Source: Mycobacterium sp. MYCO198283 (lineage in GTDB: Bacteria > Actinomycetota > Actinomycetes > Mycobacteriales > Mycobacteriaceae). Taken from it: a DNA stretch of 64,000 bases. The stretch spans positions 503,944-567,943 of the forward strand of contig NZ_JAJQJI010000001.1 in assembly GCF_021213805.1 (NCBI RefSeq), given 5' to 3'. Made by a program: the position numbers and the translations under genes. The notes below the pieces were generated by a model that was given only the letters and a program-made list of their open reading frames with translations, did not search any database and was not told where the DNA came from. Positions 18,884-24,868 of the stretch are shown piece by piece. Position 1 is the first letter of the stretch, and each line of letters starts with the position of its first letter.

Positions 18884-19345
18884 ATGGCCTCGCTCGCGTT
18901 CCGCACCACCACCCGCCGCTCCTCGGACTTGAGTAAGCACTCCGCGGAGGTATTCGCCGAGGCAGAGCAACTTCCGGTGACGGTCACGCGCCGCGACGGC
19001 GCGCCCCTCGTGTCGATGTCGCAGCGCGAAGCCGAGGGTCGCGCCCGCCTACTACTCCAATTTGCCGCGCAGCTCATCGGCGTGGCCCCGGACGATGACG
19101 GCCCGCTGGTCGAGCGGATGGCAAAGGCATTCCCATGGATGTGCGCGTTGTCTCCGGAGGACCGGGCTAGTTGCGCTCAGGATCTCGTCGACGCGGCGCG
19201 GGCGTCGTTCTCGACCGACCAGCGCATCCGGCGCTCGCGGAGCTCACCTCGTGGCGGGGAAGCGGCGACCGCCATCGCCGCCGGTCTTGGTCAGGCCGAT
19301 CTCGAATGGCTTGACGCCGACGACGCCGTTGTCGAGCGCCCGTAG
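18884..19345 (+). CDS. Antitoxin-like protein (Phd/YefM-type prevent-host-death)
   Basis: This 153-residue protein starts MASLAFRTTTRRSSDLSKHSAEVFAEAEQLPVTVTRRDGAPLVSMSQ, the N-terminal pattern of actinobacterial antitoxins that bind DNA and neutralise a RelE/ParE-type toxin. A small frame that looks like an internally deleted toxin follows two bases after the stop, which supports the call. The ATG at 18884 fits the family start. Confidence 0.65.
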   Translation: MASLAFRTTTRRSSDLSKHSAEVFAEAEQLPVTVTRRDGAPLVSMSQREAEGRARLLLQFAAQLIGVAPDDDGPLVERMAKAFPWMCALSPEDRASCAQDLVDAARASFSTDQRIRRSRSSPRGGEAATAIAAGLGQADLEWLDADDAVVERP

Positions 19346-19347
19346 CG

Positions 19348-19473
19348 GTGGCGGGTAAGCGCGGCCACCTCGTCCCTCGTCCTCCGAAAAAGTTCGAGTA
19401 CAAAATCCGCTTTGCTACGACCAACGCACTCAAAGAGCAGGTGCATCCGCGTCACCCGAACGAAACGAAATAG
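19348..19473 (+). pseudogene. Internally deleted RelE/ParE-type toxin gene
   Basis: A 41-codon GTG frame encodes VAGKRGHLVPRPPKKFEYKI and continues FATTNALKEQVHPRHPNETK. The first 29 residues resemble the N-terminus of actinobacterial toxins paired with this antitoxin type. The last 12 (EQV-HP-RHPNETK) resemble the extreme C-terminus of the same family. The central roughly 70-80 residues, which contain the RNase fold, are missing without loss of frame. It overlaps nothing and ends 7 bases before the island edge. The family match is from memory of the pattern. Confidence 0.55.
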
Positions 19474-19480
19474 ACGGTGG

Positions 19481-19506
19481 GGCCAGGGCCGTGATCGAAT
19501 CGGCGA
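19481..19506 (+). repeat. Island attL: degenerate copy of the tRNA-Phe 3' end
   Basis: This 26-base sequence matches 24384-24409 at 24 positions, in the same orientation. It corresponds to the acceptor and T-arm of tRNA-Phe. The two differences fall in the T-stem, so this copy could not form a good T-arm. It lies 7 bases after the toxin remnant stop codon. Confidence 0.75.
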
Positions 19507-19525
19507 TGATCGCCCCGGTGGTCCT

Positions 19526-19558
19526 ATCGGGTCTGTGCCGAGATCGGGTCTGTGCCGA
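19526..19558 (+). repeat. Tandem 16-bp direct repeat beside attL
   Basis: ATCGGGTCTGTGCCGA occurs twice, at 19526-19541 and 19543-19558, with one base between. It lies 20 bases inside the island's left edge, where arm-type integrase or excisionase sites are commonly found. That role is inference. Confidence 0.6.
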
Positions 19559-19601
19559 AAATCCGTCGCGCTTCGACACCTTGGCGACATACGGTGACGC
19601 G

Positions 19602-19994
19602 ATGAGCGGGTGCCCGGAGTGCGGTGTGGTGCCGAGCAGGTTCGTCGACGGTGACCACGCCGACGGTTGCAGCCGGCGGCCGCGCTGCCCAACCTGCGGC
19701 ATGGACCCGGCGTCCTTCTTGCACCGCTGCACGGAGGTGGTCAAGCAGTTCGCGGCGCATCTGGTCGAGCGGTACGCCGACACGATGGATCCGGCGGCCG
19801 CTGAGTTGGTGCGCGGCGATCTGGCGGCCGGCGAGTGGGAGTCCGCGGCGATCGTTGTCATCGAGGACGCCCCGGACGTCAGTGCCGTGGACATCACTCG
19901 GCTCAAGATCCTGGCCGCCGACTTCGATGACACGGACCGAGAGATTGCGCTGCGAGTGGTGGCCAAGCGGCGCGCCGCCAACGGTAAGGGGTAG
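19602..19994 (+). CDS. Small zinc-ribbon-like hypothetical protein
   Basis: This 130-residue protein starts MSGCPECGVVPSRF, and a second knuckle follows (RPRCPTCGMDPASFLHRC). Together they give two CxxC pairs plus a further Cys, enough for one or two zinc sites. The rest is acidic and helical and has no recognised domain. It stands alone at the left end of the island. Confidence 0.5.
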   Translation: MSGCPECGVVPSRFVDGDHADGCSRRPRCPTCGMDPASFLHRCTEVVKQFAAHLVERYADTMDPAAAELVRGDLAAGEWESAAIVVIEDAPDVSAVDITRLKILAADFDDTDREIALRVVAKRRAANGKG

Positions 19995-20075
19995 CCCACC
20001 CCACGGCCCCTCTCCGCGGGCGTCCAACGGCCACGGATGGCGGGGAAGTTTATCCGCCCTGGGGTCTACCGAGGC

Positions 20076-20303
20076 TCAGAGCCTGGTGTGTGCCCGGATC
20101 GCGTCGATGAGCTTGTCTGACCTGTCGCGGTCGTCGATGTCGTCCAGGCTCGTTTGGTCGATACCGAGGTCGACCGTATGACCGTCGGTGAACGTGAGGC
20201 AGATGTGACCGAGGTTGATGTGGTCGCGCAGCCACACCGCATCCCGTCCACGAACACCCACGGAGATGGAGCGAGATCTCGCAGGCGCTGAATCGAGCAA
20301 CAT
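20076..20303 (-). CDS. Hypothetical protein
   Basis: This 75-residue frame reads MLLDSAPARSRSISVGVRGR and then DAVWLRDHINLGHICLTFTDG..., ending in a charged helix (DDIDDRDRSDKLIDAIRAHTRL). It has protein-like composition but no family I recognise. It is divergent from the TIR-like operon. A longer frame extends upstream, but that part overlaps the TIR gene and looks like an antisense shadow. Confidence 0.4.
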   Translation of the reverse strand: MLLDSAPARSRSISVGVRGRDAVWLRDHINLGHICLTFTDGHTVDLGIDQTSLDDIDDRDRSDKLIDAIRAHTRL

Positions 20304-20408
20304 CGGGACCGGAGCTCCGCAAGCGACCACGAATTGTCGGTGGTTCTGGCAATGTTTGCCGTATGCCGGCCGCGACGCCGGGAGGACTTCCAGCCAGGGA
20401 GGCACAAC

Positions 20409-20789
20409 GTGGTGCAACGAGCCTTCATCAGCTTCGACTACGACAACGACGCACGGTTGAAGGACCTGCTGGTCGGCCAGTCGAAGAACCCCGACTCTCC
20501 GTTCGAGGTACACGACTGGTCTATCAAAACAGCCTCCCCAGGTTGGCGTGAAGAAGCCCGGCGCCGAATTCGTGCGAGCGGGTTGGTGATCGTCCTGTGC
20601 GGCAAGTACACGCACCTTGCTACTGGCGTTGGCGTTGAGCTCGGCATCGCCCAGGCGGAGAGCGTGGACTACTTCCTCCTCGCGGGTTACCAGAACGGTT
20701 CAACTCGGCCGACGACAGCGAAGGCGACGGACAAGATGTACAGCTGGACCTGGGAGAACCTCAAGAAGCTTGTGAACGGCCAGCGATGA
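20409..20789 (+). CDS. TIR-like protein (MTH538/ThsB type)
   Basis: This protein of about 126 residues is essentially one domain. It starts VQRAFISFDYDNDARLKDLL, with SPFEVHDWSIKTASPGWREEARRRIRASGLVIVLCG in the middle, then KYTHLATGVGVELGIAQAE. These match the TIR-like MTH538 fold used by ThsB in Thoeris and by related signalling proteins. A GGGAGG site precedes tandem GTG codons at 20409 and 20412, either of which may be the start. The stop overlaps the next gene by ATGA. A role in phage sensing or signal production is inference from family and context. Confidence 0.78.
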   Translation: MVQRAFISFDYDNDARLKDLLVGQSKNPDSPFEVHDWSIKTASPGWREEARRRIRASGLVIVLCGKYTHLATGVGVELGIAQAESVDYFLLAGYQNGSTRPTTAKATDKMYSWTWENLKKLVNGQR

Positions 20790-21262
20790 GTGAACTAGCT
20801 GAAGCACTCCCCGACGCGCGGGTCCTGGACATCTACAAGCTGGCTGTGGAGATGGCGGACCGTGTCTCGGCCCGGCGCGCGTTGGCCAATGCCTTCTTTC
20901 TCACCGTCAACACCACCCTGGTCGCTGTGGTCGGGTTATCGACCACACAGCCAGACTCCGCGCTGCGTTTCATAGCCGTGTGCGCGGCAGGTGTCGCTGT
21001 GTCCGTGTGCTGGTGGCTCCTTCTCCGCGCGTACCGCCGGCTCAATTCGGCCAAATTCGCAGTTATTAACCAGATCGAGAATGACCACCTTCCCGTCAAG
21101 CCGTACACGGACGAGTGGAAGGAGCTAATGCCCGACGACGTGGCCACCGGCCGCCGTGCGCGGCTGAAGGCCTTGCGCGAACTCGGCGGTGTCGAACGCA
21201 TTGTGCCAATCGTCTTCGGGTTGCTGTACGTCGCACTCTTGGTCGGCAGACTAGTGACATGA
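20786..21262 (+). CDS. Three-helix membrane protein in the TIR-like operon
   Basis: This 158-residue protein has three hydrophobic segments (residues about 33-52, 60-80 and 138-156). A basic/acidic cytoplasmic stretch separates the second and third. The N-terminus (VLDIYKLAVEMADRVSARRALANAFFLTVNTTL) recalls small SLATT-like membrane proteins that occur beside nucleotide-signalling and TIR genes. It overlaps the TIR gene and the downstream gene by 4 bases each, which implies coupled translation. A pore-forming effector role is a hypothesis. Confidence 0.75.
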   Translation: MSELAEALPDARVLDIYKLAVEMADRVSARRALANAFFLTVNTTLVAVVGLSTTQPDSALRFIAVCAAGVAVSVCWWLLLRAYRRLNSAKFAVINQIENDHLPVKPYTDEWKELMPDDVATGRRARLKALRELGGVERIVPIVFGLLYVALLVGRLVT

Positions 21263-21555
21263 GTTACCTCGATGTCGACGCTGAGCTGATCCGGAGCTGC
21301 CTACCCACGGGCACTGGTGTACCCGAGGACTCGGACGACCTGTTCGTCCTCTACGCAGTCCTCATGCGCGCCAAAGGCGAGGGCACGCGAGCCGCCGACG
21401 TGCACGACGCCTGGTCGGCGTGGATGTCGCGAAACGAACCAGACCACGAGTCAATCCGCCCGTACGACCAGCTCGCGCCGTCGGTGCAACAAGAAGATGC
21501 GCCTTTCCTCACCGCAATACATAGCGCAGCTCGCGTTCGCGCCGAGCGCGGCTGA
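21259..21555 (+). CDS. Small conserved actinobacterial protein (DUF7701-like)
   Basis: This 98-residue protein starts MSYLDVDAELIRSCLPTGTG and contains DLFVLYAVLMRAKGEGTRAADVHDAWSAWM, then RPYDQLAPSVQQEDAPF. The pattern matches a small actinobacterial family that I recall as DUF7701, with no known biochemical role. Its ATG overlaps the stop of the membrane-protein gene, making it the third member of the operon. Confidence 0.7.
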   Translation: MSYLDVDAELIRSCLPTGTGVPEDSDDLFVLYAVLMRAKGEGTRAADVHDAWSAWMSRNEPDHESIRPYDQLAPSVQQEDAPFLTAIHSAARVRAERG

Positions 21556-21658
21556 AACCCGCGGAGCTACCTCAGATGATGGTGTCACCCCCACTGAAGT
21601 GCAACGATTTCCGTCGTGGCGTACCGATTACGGTCCCTCGACTCATTAGGCTCGCGCT

Positions 21659-22057
21659 ATGAACTTGGTGAGGTCGAAGGAGCGCATGGCCGATCACGGT
21701 GAGGTGTTCACGCCCCTGTGGGTCGTCGACGCGATGTTGCAGTTGGTGAAGGGCGAGTCCGAGCGTATCGACGCGTTTTCTAGAACCTGCATGTACCTCA
21801 CGGATTTTCGGGAGAACACTCTTAAAGACGTCATAACGAAATTGGAGCCGGACCTTTTTAAGACGGTCACCGGCCTCAGCGTCGCTGACTTCAACCTGTT
21901 GGTGTCGCTCAATGTCTTCAACAGCACGCACATGAACCAGGCCGTGCTCGCGTTTCGCCGGTACGAGGATGCGTCGCTGTCTTACACCGGTATCGATAGC
22001 CACGAAGGGCTCAGTCATTTGGGGCTCTACGACACGGTAGTCGCCCGAGAGGGCTAG
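21659..22057 (+). pseudogene. Internally deleted N6-adenine DNA methylase gene
   Basis: The 132-residue frame joins two methylase ends. The start (VRSKERMADHGEVFTPLWVVDAMLQLV, residues about 4-30) is the lead-in to the SAM-binding motif of type I/IIG-like N-6 methylases. The end (LFKTVTGLSVADFNLLVSLN through FRRYEDASLSYTGIDSHEG) resembles the C-terminus of the same family. The SAM motif, the NPPY motif and several hundred residues between are gone, with the frame kept. The junction is near base 21780. A TAGGCT -10 box at 21647-21652 precedes the ATG by 6 bases, so it may still be expressed leaderless. Confidence 0.65.
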
Positions 22058-22145
22058 AGACGATTATGACGAGTTGCTAACCACCGTATCCGCAGCATCT
22101 CTCTGAGGCTTCGTCCCAGAAGGGCCTTTTGTCGGTCGGTAGCGC

Positions 22146-22151
22146 TACACT
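22146..22151 (+). promoter_or_regulatory. Leaderless -10 box for the CAP12-type TIR gene
   Basis: TACACT lies 7 bases before the GTG at 22159, the spacing expected when transcription starts at or next to the start codon. No Shine-Dalgarno sequence is present, which agrees with a leaderless message. Confidence 0.55.
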
Positions 22152-22158
22152 GGCCTCC

Positions 22159-23034
22159 GTGTCGGAGGGCATTAGAAGAAGGAACGCGAGGAAGGTCTTC
22201 GTTGTCCACGGCCGCAACCTGGGCGCACGAGACGCGATGTTCAGCTTCCTTCGGTCTATCGGCCTGGAGCCAATCGAATGGTCCACGGCAATCAGTGCGA
22301 CCGGCTCAGCGAGCCCCTATATAGGTCAGGCGCTGGACGCTGCATTCGAGATGGCACAGGCGGTGGTGGTGCTCCTGACGCCCGATGACATCGCGTATCT
22401 ACGCTCTGAATACGCTAACGCTGACGACGATCAAGAAAGGATCCCGACGCCGCAAGCAAGGCCGAACGTGCTCTTCGAGGCTGGCATGGCTATCGGCCGT
22501 CATCCTGAGAGAACGGTCCTCGTGGAGTTAGGTTCCCTGCGTCCGTTCAGCGACGTCGCGGGTCGACTAGCAGTGCGTCTCGACAACTCTGCGCCGAAGC
22601 GAAATGATTTGGCGAGCCGGCTCAAGGACGCGGGCTGCGACGTGACGACCTCTGGGTCTGACTGGCTCACCGTAGGTGACTTCACACCACCGAATGAACC
22701 GGACGCACCGCTTGGCCGTCGGGTTCCGAGTTCTTCGAGACGTCCTCGAAATCGTCTCGATGCGCAGTACCTACGCCGCACGGCAGGCTCTGATCGAATT
22801 CAGCTCATCAATCGCAGTGGGGAAGACCTTTTCGATCTGAAGTCGCCAAACGCCAAGGACTTTCTCGGGAGAATAGACGGCTTCCCTGTGACGCGGTTGC
22901 CCGCGTCAAAGTCCATAAGTTTGCAAGCACTTCAAGGGTCGGGAACTCCGAATACATTCGATCTGGTCGTCACAGGGCATACCGAGGACGGCGAGCAGTT
23001 CGCTGAGACACTCTTCTTAGACCTCAACGGGTAG
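22159..23034 (+). CDS. TIR-domain protein of the CAP12/Pycsar-associated type with extra C-terminal domain
   Basis: This 291-residue protein starts with a predicted nucleotide-binding TIR-like domain (residues about 10-140). Its motifs are KVFVVHGRNLGARDAMFSFL, ALDAAFEMAQAVVVLLTPDD and RPNVLFEAGMAIGRHPERTV. Relatives in CBASS and Pycsar loci degrade NAD+ when a second messenger binds. After a basic linker there is a beta-rich segment of about 90 residues (RIQLINRSGEDLFDL to FAETLFLDLNG) that I do not recognise. No cyclase gene is visible. The zinc-ribbon gene 6 bases downstream is probably co-transcribed. Confidence 0.75.
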   Translation: MSEGIRRRNARKVFVVHGRNLGARDAMFSFLRSIGLEPIEWSTAISATGSASPYIGQALDAAFEMAQAVVVLLTPDDIAYLRSEYANADDDQERIPTPQARPNVLFEAGMAIGRHPERTVLVELGSLRPFSDVAGRLAVRLDNSAPKRNDLASRLKDAGCDVTTSGSDWLTVGDFTPPNEPDAPLGRRVPSSSRRPRNRLDAQYLRRTAGSDRIQLINRSGEDLFDLKSPNAKDFLGRIDGFPVTRLPASKSISLQALQGSGTPNTFDLVVTGHTEDGEQFAETLFLDLNG

Positions 23035-23040
23035 GCAACC

Positions 23041-23487
23041 GTGGATGTCCCGATTTCGTTTCCGCTCGACGTTGACGGATTCTTGCGACGCGAGTGTCCG
23101 AGTTGCGGTGACGAGTTCAAATGGCATGACGGACCCACCGCCGCCCGACCTGTTACTGCGGTCGACCCCGAGCAGTACACATGCCCGTTATGCGGATCGC
23201 TAGCTCCGCCGAATCAGTGGTTTACGCAAGACCAAGTGCGGTACCAGCGAGAAACGGTGGAGTTCTACGGTCTCGACGCGGTTCACGATGAACTCAGACG
23301 AGCGTTCGGGAAAAACTACAAGCCGGGCAAGAACACTGCTCCTGCGCCCACTCCGCTCCACGAACCTAACGACATGATCATTATCGAATCCCCGTGTCAC
23401 CCTTGGGAGCCCGTGAAAGTTCCGCAGCAACGAGCCGACAGCGGACAATTGTATTGTCTCGTTTGTGGCAACAGCTACGAGGCATGA
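23041..23487 (+). CDS. Zinc-ribbon hypothetical protein beside the TIR gene
   Basis: This 148-residue protein has three CxxC pairs (ECPSCGDEF, YTCPLCGSL and YCLVCGNSY) plus Cys/His near residue 118 (ESPCHPWEP), consistent with two zinc ribbons. It has no catalytic motif. A GTG at 23041, 6 bases after the TIR gene stop, makes it a likely operon partner, perhaps a sensor or a nucleic-acid binder. Confidence 0.6.
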   Translation: MDVPISFPLDVDGFLRRECPSCGDEFKWHDGPTAARPVTAVDPEQYTCPLCGSLAPPNQWFTQDQVRYQRETVEFYGLDAVHDELRRAFGKNYKPGKNTAPAPTPLHEPNDMIIIESPCHPWEPVKVPQQRADSGQLYCLVCGNSYEA

Positions 23488-23500
23488 ACCTCAGTACCGG

Positions 23501-23938
23501 TTACACAAGATTGATCCCATCGTGCAGGCGCGAATGGGGTATGTCGTCAAAAGCATCCAGGACGCGCACCCCAAACGCAGGCGTCATGGCTGATCGGACC
23601 TCTTCCTTTGTCATCCAACGGATTTCGCGTGCTTCCTCAGTTGTGCGAGGTTGACCACTAGCTTGTCGACAGCGGTACACCAGCGCGACGATTCCCTGGG
23701 CCAAATTCTTGTAGACACCGGTAAGGCGCTCGACAGCCACTGCCACCCCGGTCTCTTCCATGACCTCGCGCTGCACACCAGCCTCAAAGGATTCGTCGAG
23801 TCCCAGGACTCCCCCAGGCGCTTCCCAGCAGCGGCCGTTGTCCTGACGCTTAATTACGAGAACCCGGCCGTCGTCGCCGACGACGATGCCTGACACGCTC
23901 ACCGAGTGTTTCGGGGTGTCTACCCTGCGCGAGCACAT
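23501..23938 (-). CDS. Nudix hydrolase
   Basis: This 145-residue protein carries a full Nudix box (GGVLGLDESFEAGVQREVMEETGV pattern, residues about 42-65: G-x5-E-x7-REV-x-EE-x-G) on the usual fold (VSVSGIVVGDDGRVLVIKRQD). Such enzymes hydrolyse nucleoside-diphosphate compounds. It is convergent with the zinc-ribbon gene, 13 bases apart. In a TIR-rich island a role in NAD-derived nucleotide turnover is conceivable but unproven. Confidence 0.82.
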   Translation of the reverse strand: MCSRRVDTPKHSVSVSGIVVGDDGRVLVIKRQDNGRCWEAPGGVLGLDESFEAGVQREVMEETGVAVAVERLTGVYKNLAQGIVALVYRCRQASGQPRTTEEAREIRWMTKEEVRSAMTPAFGVRVLDAFDDIPHSRLHDGINLV

Positions 23939-23959
23939 CCCTCCGGGGCGCCCGTTTAG

Positions 23960-24445
23960 TGTGTCGTCGACATCCTCAAAACGCGGATCGGCGGACGGGA
24001 TCCTGACGAGCCCGCCGTCACCTCACCTAATGGCGCGATGCTGCGCTCCAACAACTGGCGTCGACACACCCACTGGAACAAAGCCCTCAAGAAGACCAAT
24101 CTGGCGCCGTTGACCATCCACGATCTGCGCCATACCTACGCCAGCTTGGCCCGCAAATCTGGCGCCAATCTTCGCTACGTGCAGAAGACCATGGGCCACT
24201 CAACGCCAACCGTTACCGCGAACATCTACTGCGACCTCTACTCCGACGAGCTGGACCAGGTCGCAACCGAACCTCGATCAGCTTCACGCGAACGAGATTC
24301 ACACACCAATGACCGGACAAGAACCGGACGAATCAAACTGAAAACCGAGTGCAAGACCCGTGTCGATGCAGATCAGTCCTGGTGGCCAGGGCCGGGATCG
24401 AACCGGCGACCTTCCGCTTTTCAGGCGGACGCTCGTACCAACTGA
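23960..24445 (+). pseudogene. C-terminal remnant of a tyrosine integrase
   Basis: An open frame without a credible start begins right after a TAG at 23957. It encodes the catalytic end of a tyrosine recombinase: LTIHDLRHTYASLARKSG (HxLRH box), YVQKTMGHSTPTVTANIY (GH box) and the nucleophile Tyr in IYCDLYSDEL. The first catalytic Arg and the arm-binding domain are lost. Similarity ends near 24270; the rest of the frame runs into tRNA-Phe antisense. Its position beside the right island edge shows it was the island's own integrase. Confidence 0.8.
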
Positions 24446-24456
24446 GCTACCTGGCC
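24383..24456 (-). tRNA. tRNA-Phe (GAA)
   Basis: The 74-base cloverleaf reads from 24456 down. The acceptor GGCCAGG pairs with CCTGGCC, the discriminator is A, the anticodon loop CTGAAAA gives GAA, and the T-loop is TTCGATC. The CCA end is not encoded. The genomic island abuts its 3' end, and its last 26 bases recur at 19481-19506. Confidence 0.95.
24384..24409 (+). repeat. Island attR inside tRNA-Phe
   Basis: This is the right-hand copy of the 26-bp repeat at 19481-19506 (24/26 identical). It forms the acceptor and T-arm of the intact tRNA-Phe, as expected when the element supplies a replacement tRNA end on insertion. Confidence 0.75.
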
Positions 24457-24493
24457 CGGAAGGCACCGGAATCCGTGCCTCGCCGCACTAAAG

Positions 24494-24567
24494 CGACCCT
24501 GACGGGACTCGAACCCGCGACCTCCGCCGTGACAGGGCGGCGCGCTAACCAACTGCGCCACAGGGCC
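24494..24567 (-). tRNA. tRNA-Asp (GTC)
   Basis: The 74-base cloverleaf reads from 24567 down. The acceptor GGCCCTG pairs with CAGGGTC (one G-T pair), the discriminator is G, the anticodon loop CTGTCAC gives GTC, and the T-loop is TTCGAGT. It lies between tRNA-Phe and tRNA-Glu in one leftward cluster. Confidence 0.95.
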
Positions 24568-24599
24568 TTGCGCTTGCTTCCGGCGTGTGCCGGTTGCAG

Positions 24600-24672
24600 T
24601 ACCCCCTACGGGATTCGAACCCGCGCTACCGCCTTGAAAGGGCGGCGTCCTAGGCCGCTAGACGAAGGGGGC
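24600..24672 (-). tRNA. tRNA-Glu (TTC)
   Basis: The 73-base cloverleaf reads from 24672 down. The acceptor GCCCCCT pairs with AGGGGGT, the anticodon loop CTTTCAA gives TTC, and the T-loop is TTCGAAT. It is the first gene of the Glu-Asp-Phe cluster. The 123 bases to tRNA-Lys hold only promoter sequence. Confidence 0.95.
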
Positions 24673-24780
24673 CCAGCCGAATCTCTCCGGGGTACTCGCA
24701 ACGTCTTCACGCTGGGAGCCACGTCAGCTTAGGGCACGGCGGGCACAAGACTCAAACGAGGTCGCGCGCAGGACAACCAG

Positions 24781-24786
24781 TATCCT
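24781..24786 (+). promoter_or_regulatory. -10 box of tRNA-Lys
   Basis: TATCCT lies 9 bases before the mature 5' end of tRNA-Lys, which places transcription start a few bases upstream of the tRNA. No clear -35 element is seen. Confidence 0.5.
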
Positions 24787-24795
24787 CGACGCCAC

Positions 24796-24868
24796 GCCCC
24801 TATAGCTCAGTTGGTAGAGCTACGGACTTTTAATCCGCAGGTCCCAGGTTCGAGCCCTGGTGGGGGCA
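24796..24868 (+). tRNA. tRNA-Lys (TTT), prophage attachment site
   Basis: The 73-base cloverleaf has acceptor GCCCCTA pairing with TGGGGGC, anticodon loop CTTTTAA (TTT), T-loop TTCGAGC and discriminator A. CCA is not encoded. Phage genes begin directly after its 3' end, and the repressor frame on the other strand runs into it, so its 3' half should be the left prophage-chromosome joint. Confidence 0.95.

Larger units (their letters stand above)
19481..24409. mobile_element. 4.9 kb genomic island at tRNA-Phe with defence-type cargo
   Basis: The element is bounded by two same-direction copies of the tRNA-Phe 3' end (19481-19506 and 24384-24409) and carries an integrase remnant beside the intact tRNA. 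The right copy belongs to the working tRNA, while the left copy is mutated, as expected for the displaced chromosomal 3' end. The cargo includes a TIR-like operon, an internally deleted methylase, a second TIR gene and a Nudix gene. Codon use in 21.6-24.0 kb is more AT-tolerant than in the flanks. With its integrase broken, the island should be immobile. Confidence 0.7.

Noticed and set aside
19481..19506. A second tRNA gene at the left island edge
   Set aside because: Only the acceptor and T-arm part is present and its T-stem is mutated. There is no anticodon arm, so it is an attachment-site scar.
24307..24445. A continuation of the integrase protein to residue WWPGPGSNRRPSAF
   Set aside because: That part is encoded by the antisense of tRNA-Phe and gives the familiar tRNA-derived peptide artefact, so it is not a domain.
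24472..24732. A protein-coding frame across tRNA-Asp and tRNA-Glu
   Set aside because: The frame exists only because tRNA genes lack stops on that strand, and the product (TGLEPATSAVTGRRANQLRH) is a typical tRNA artefact.
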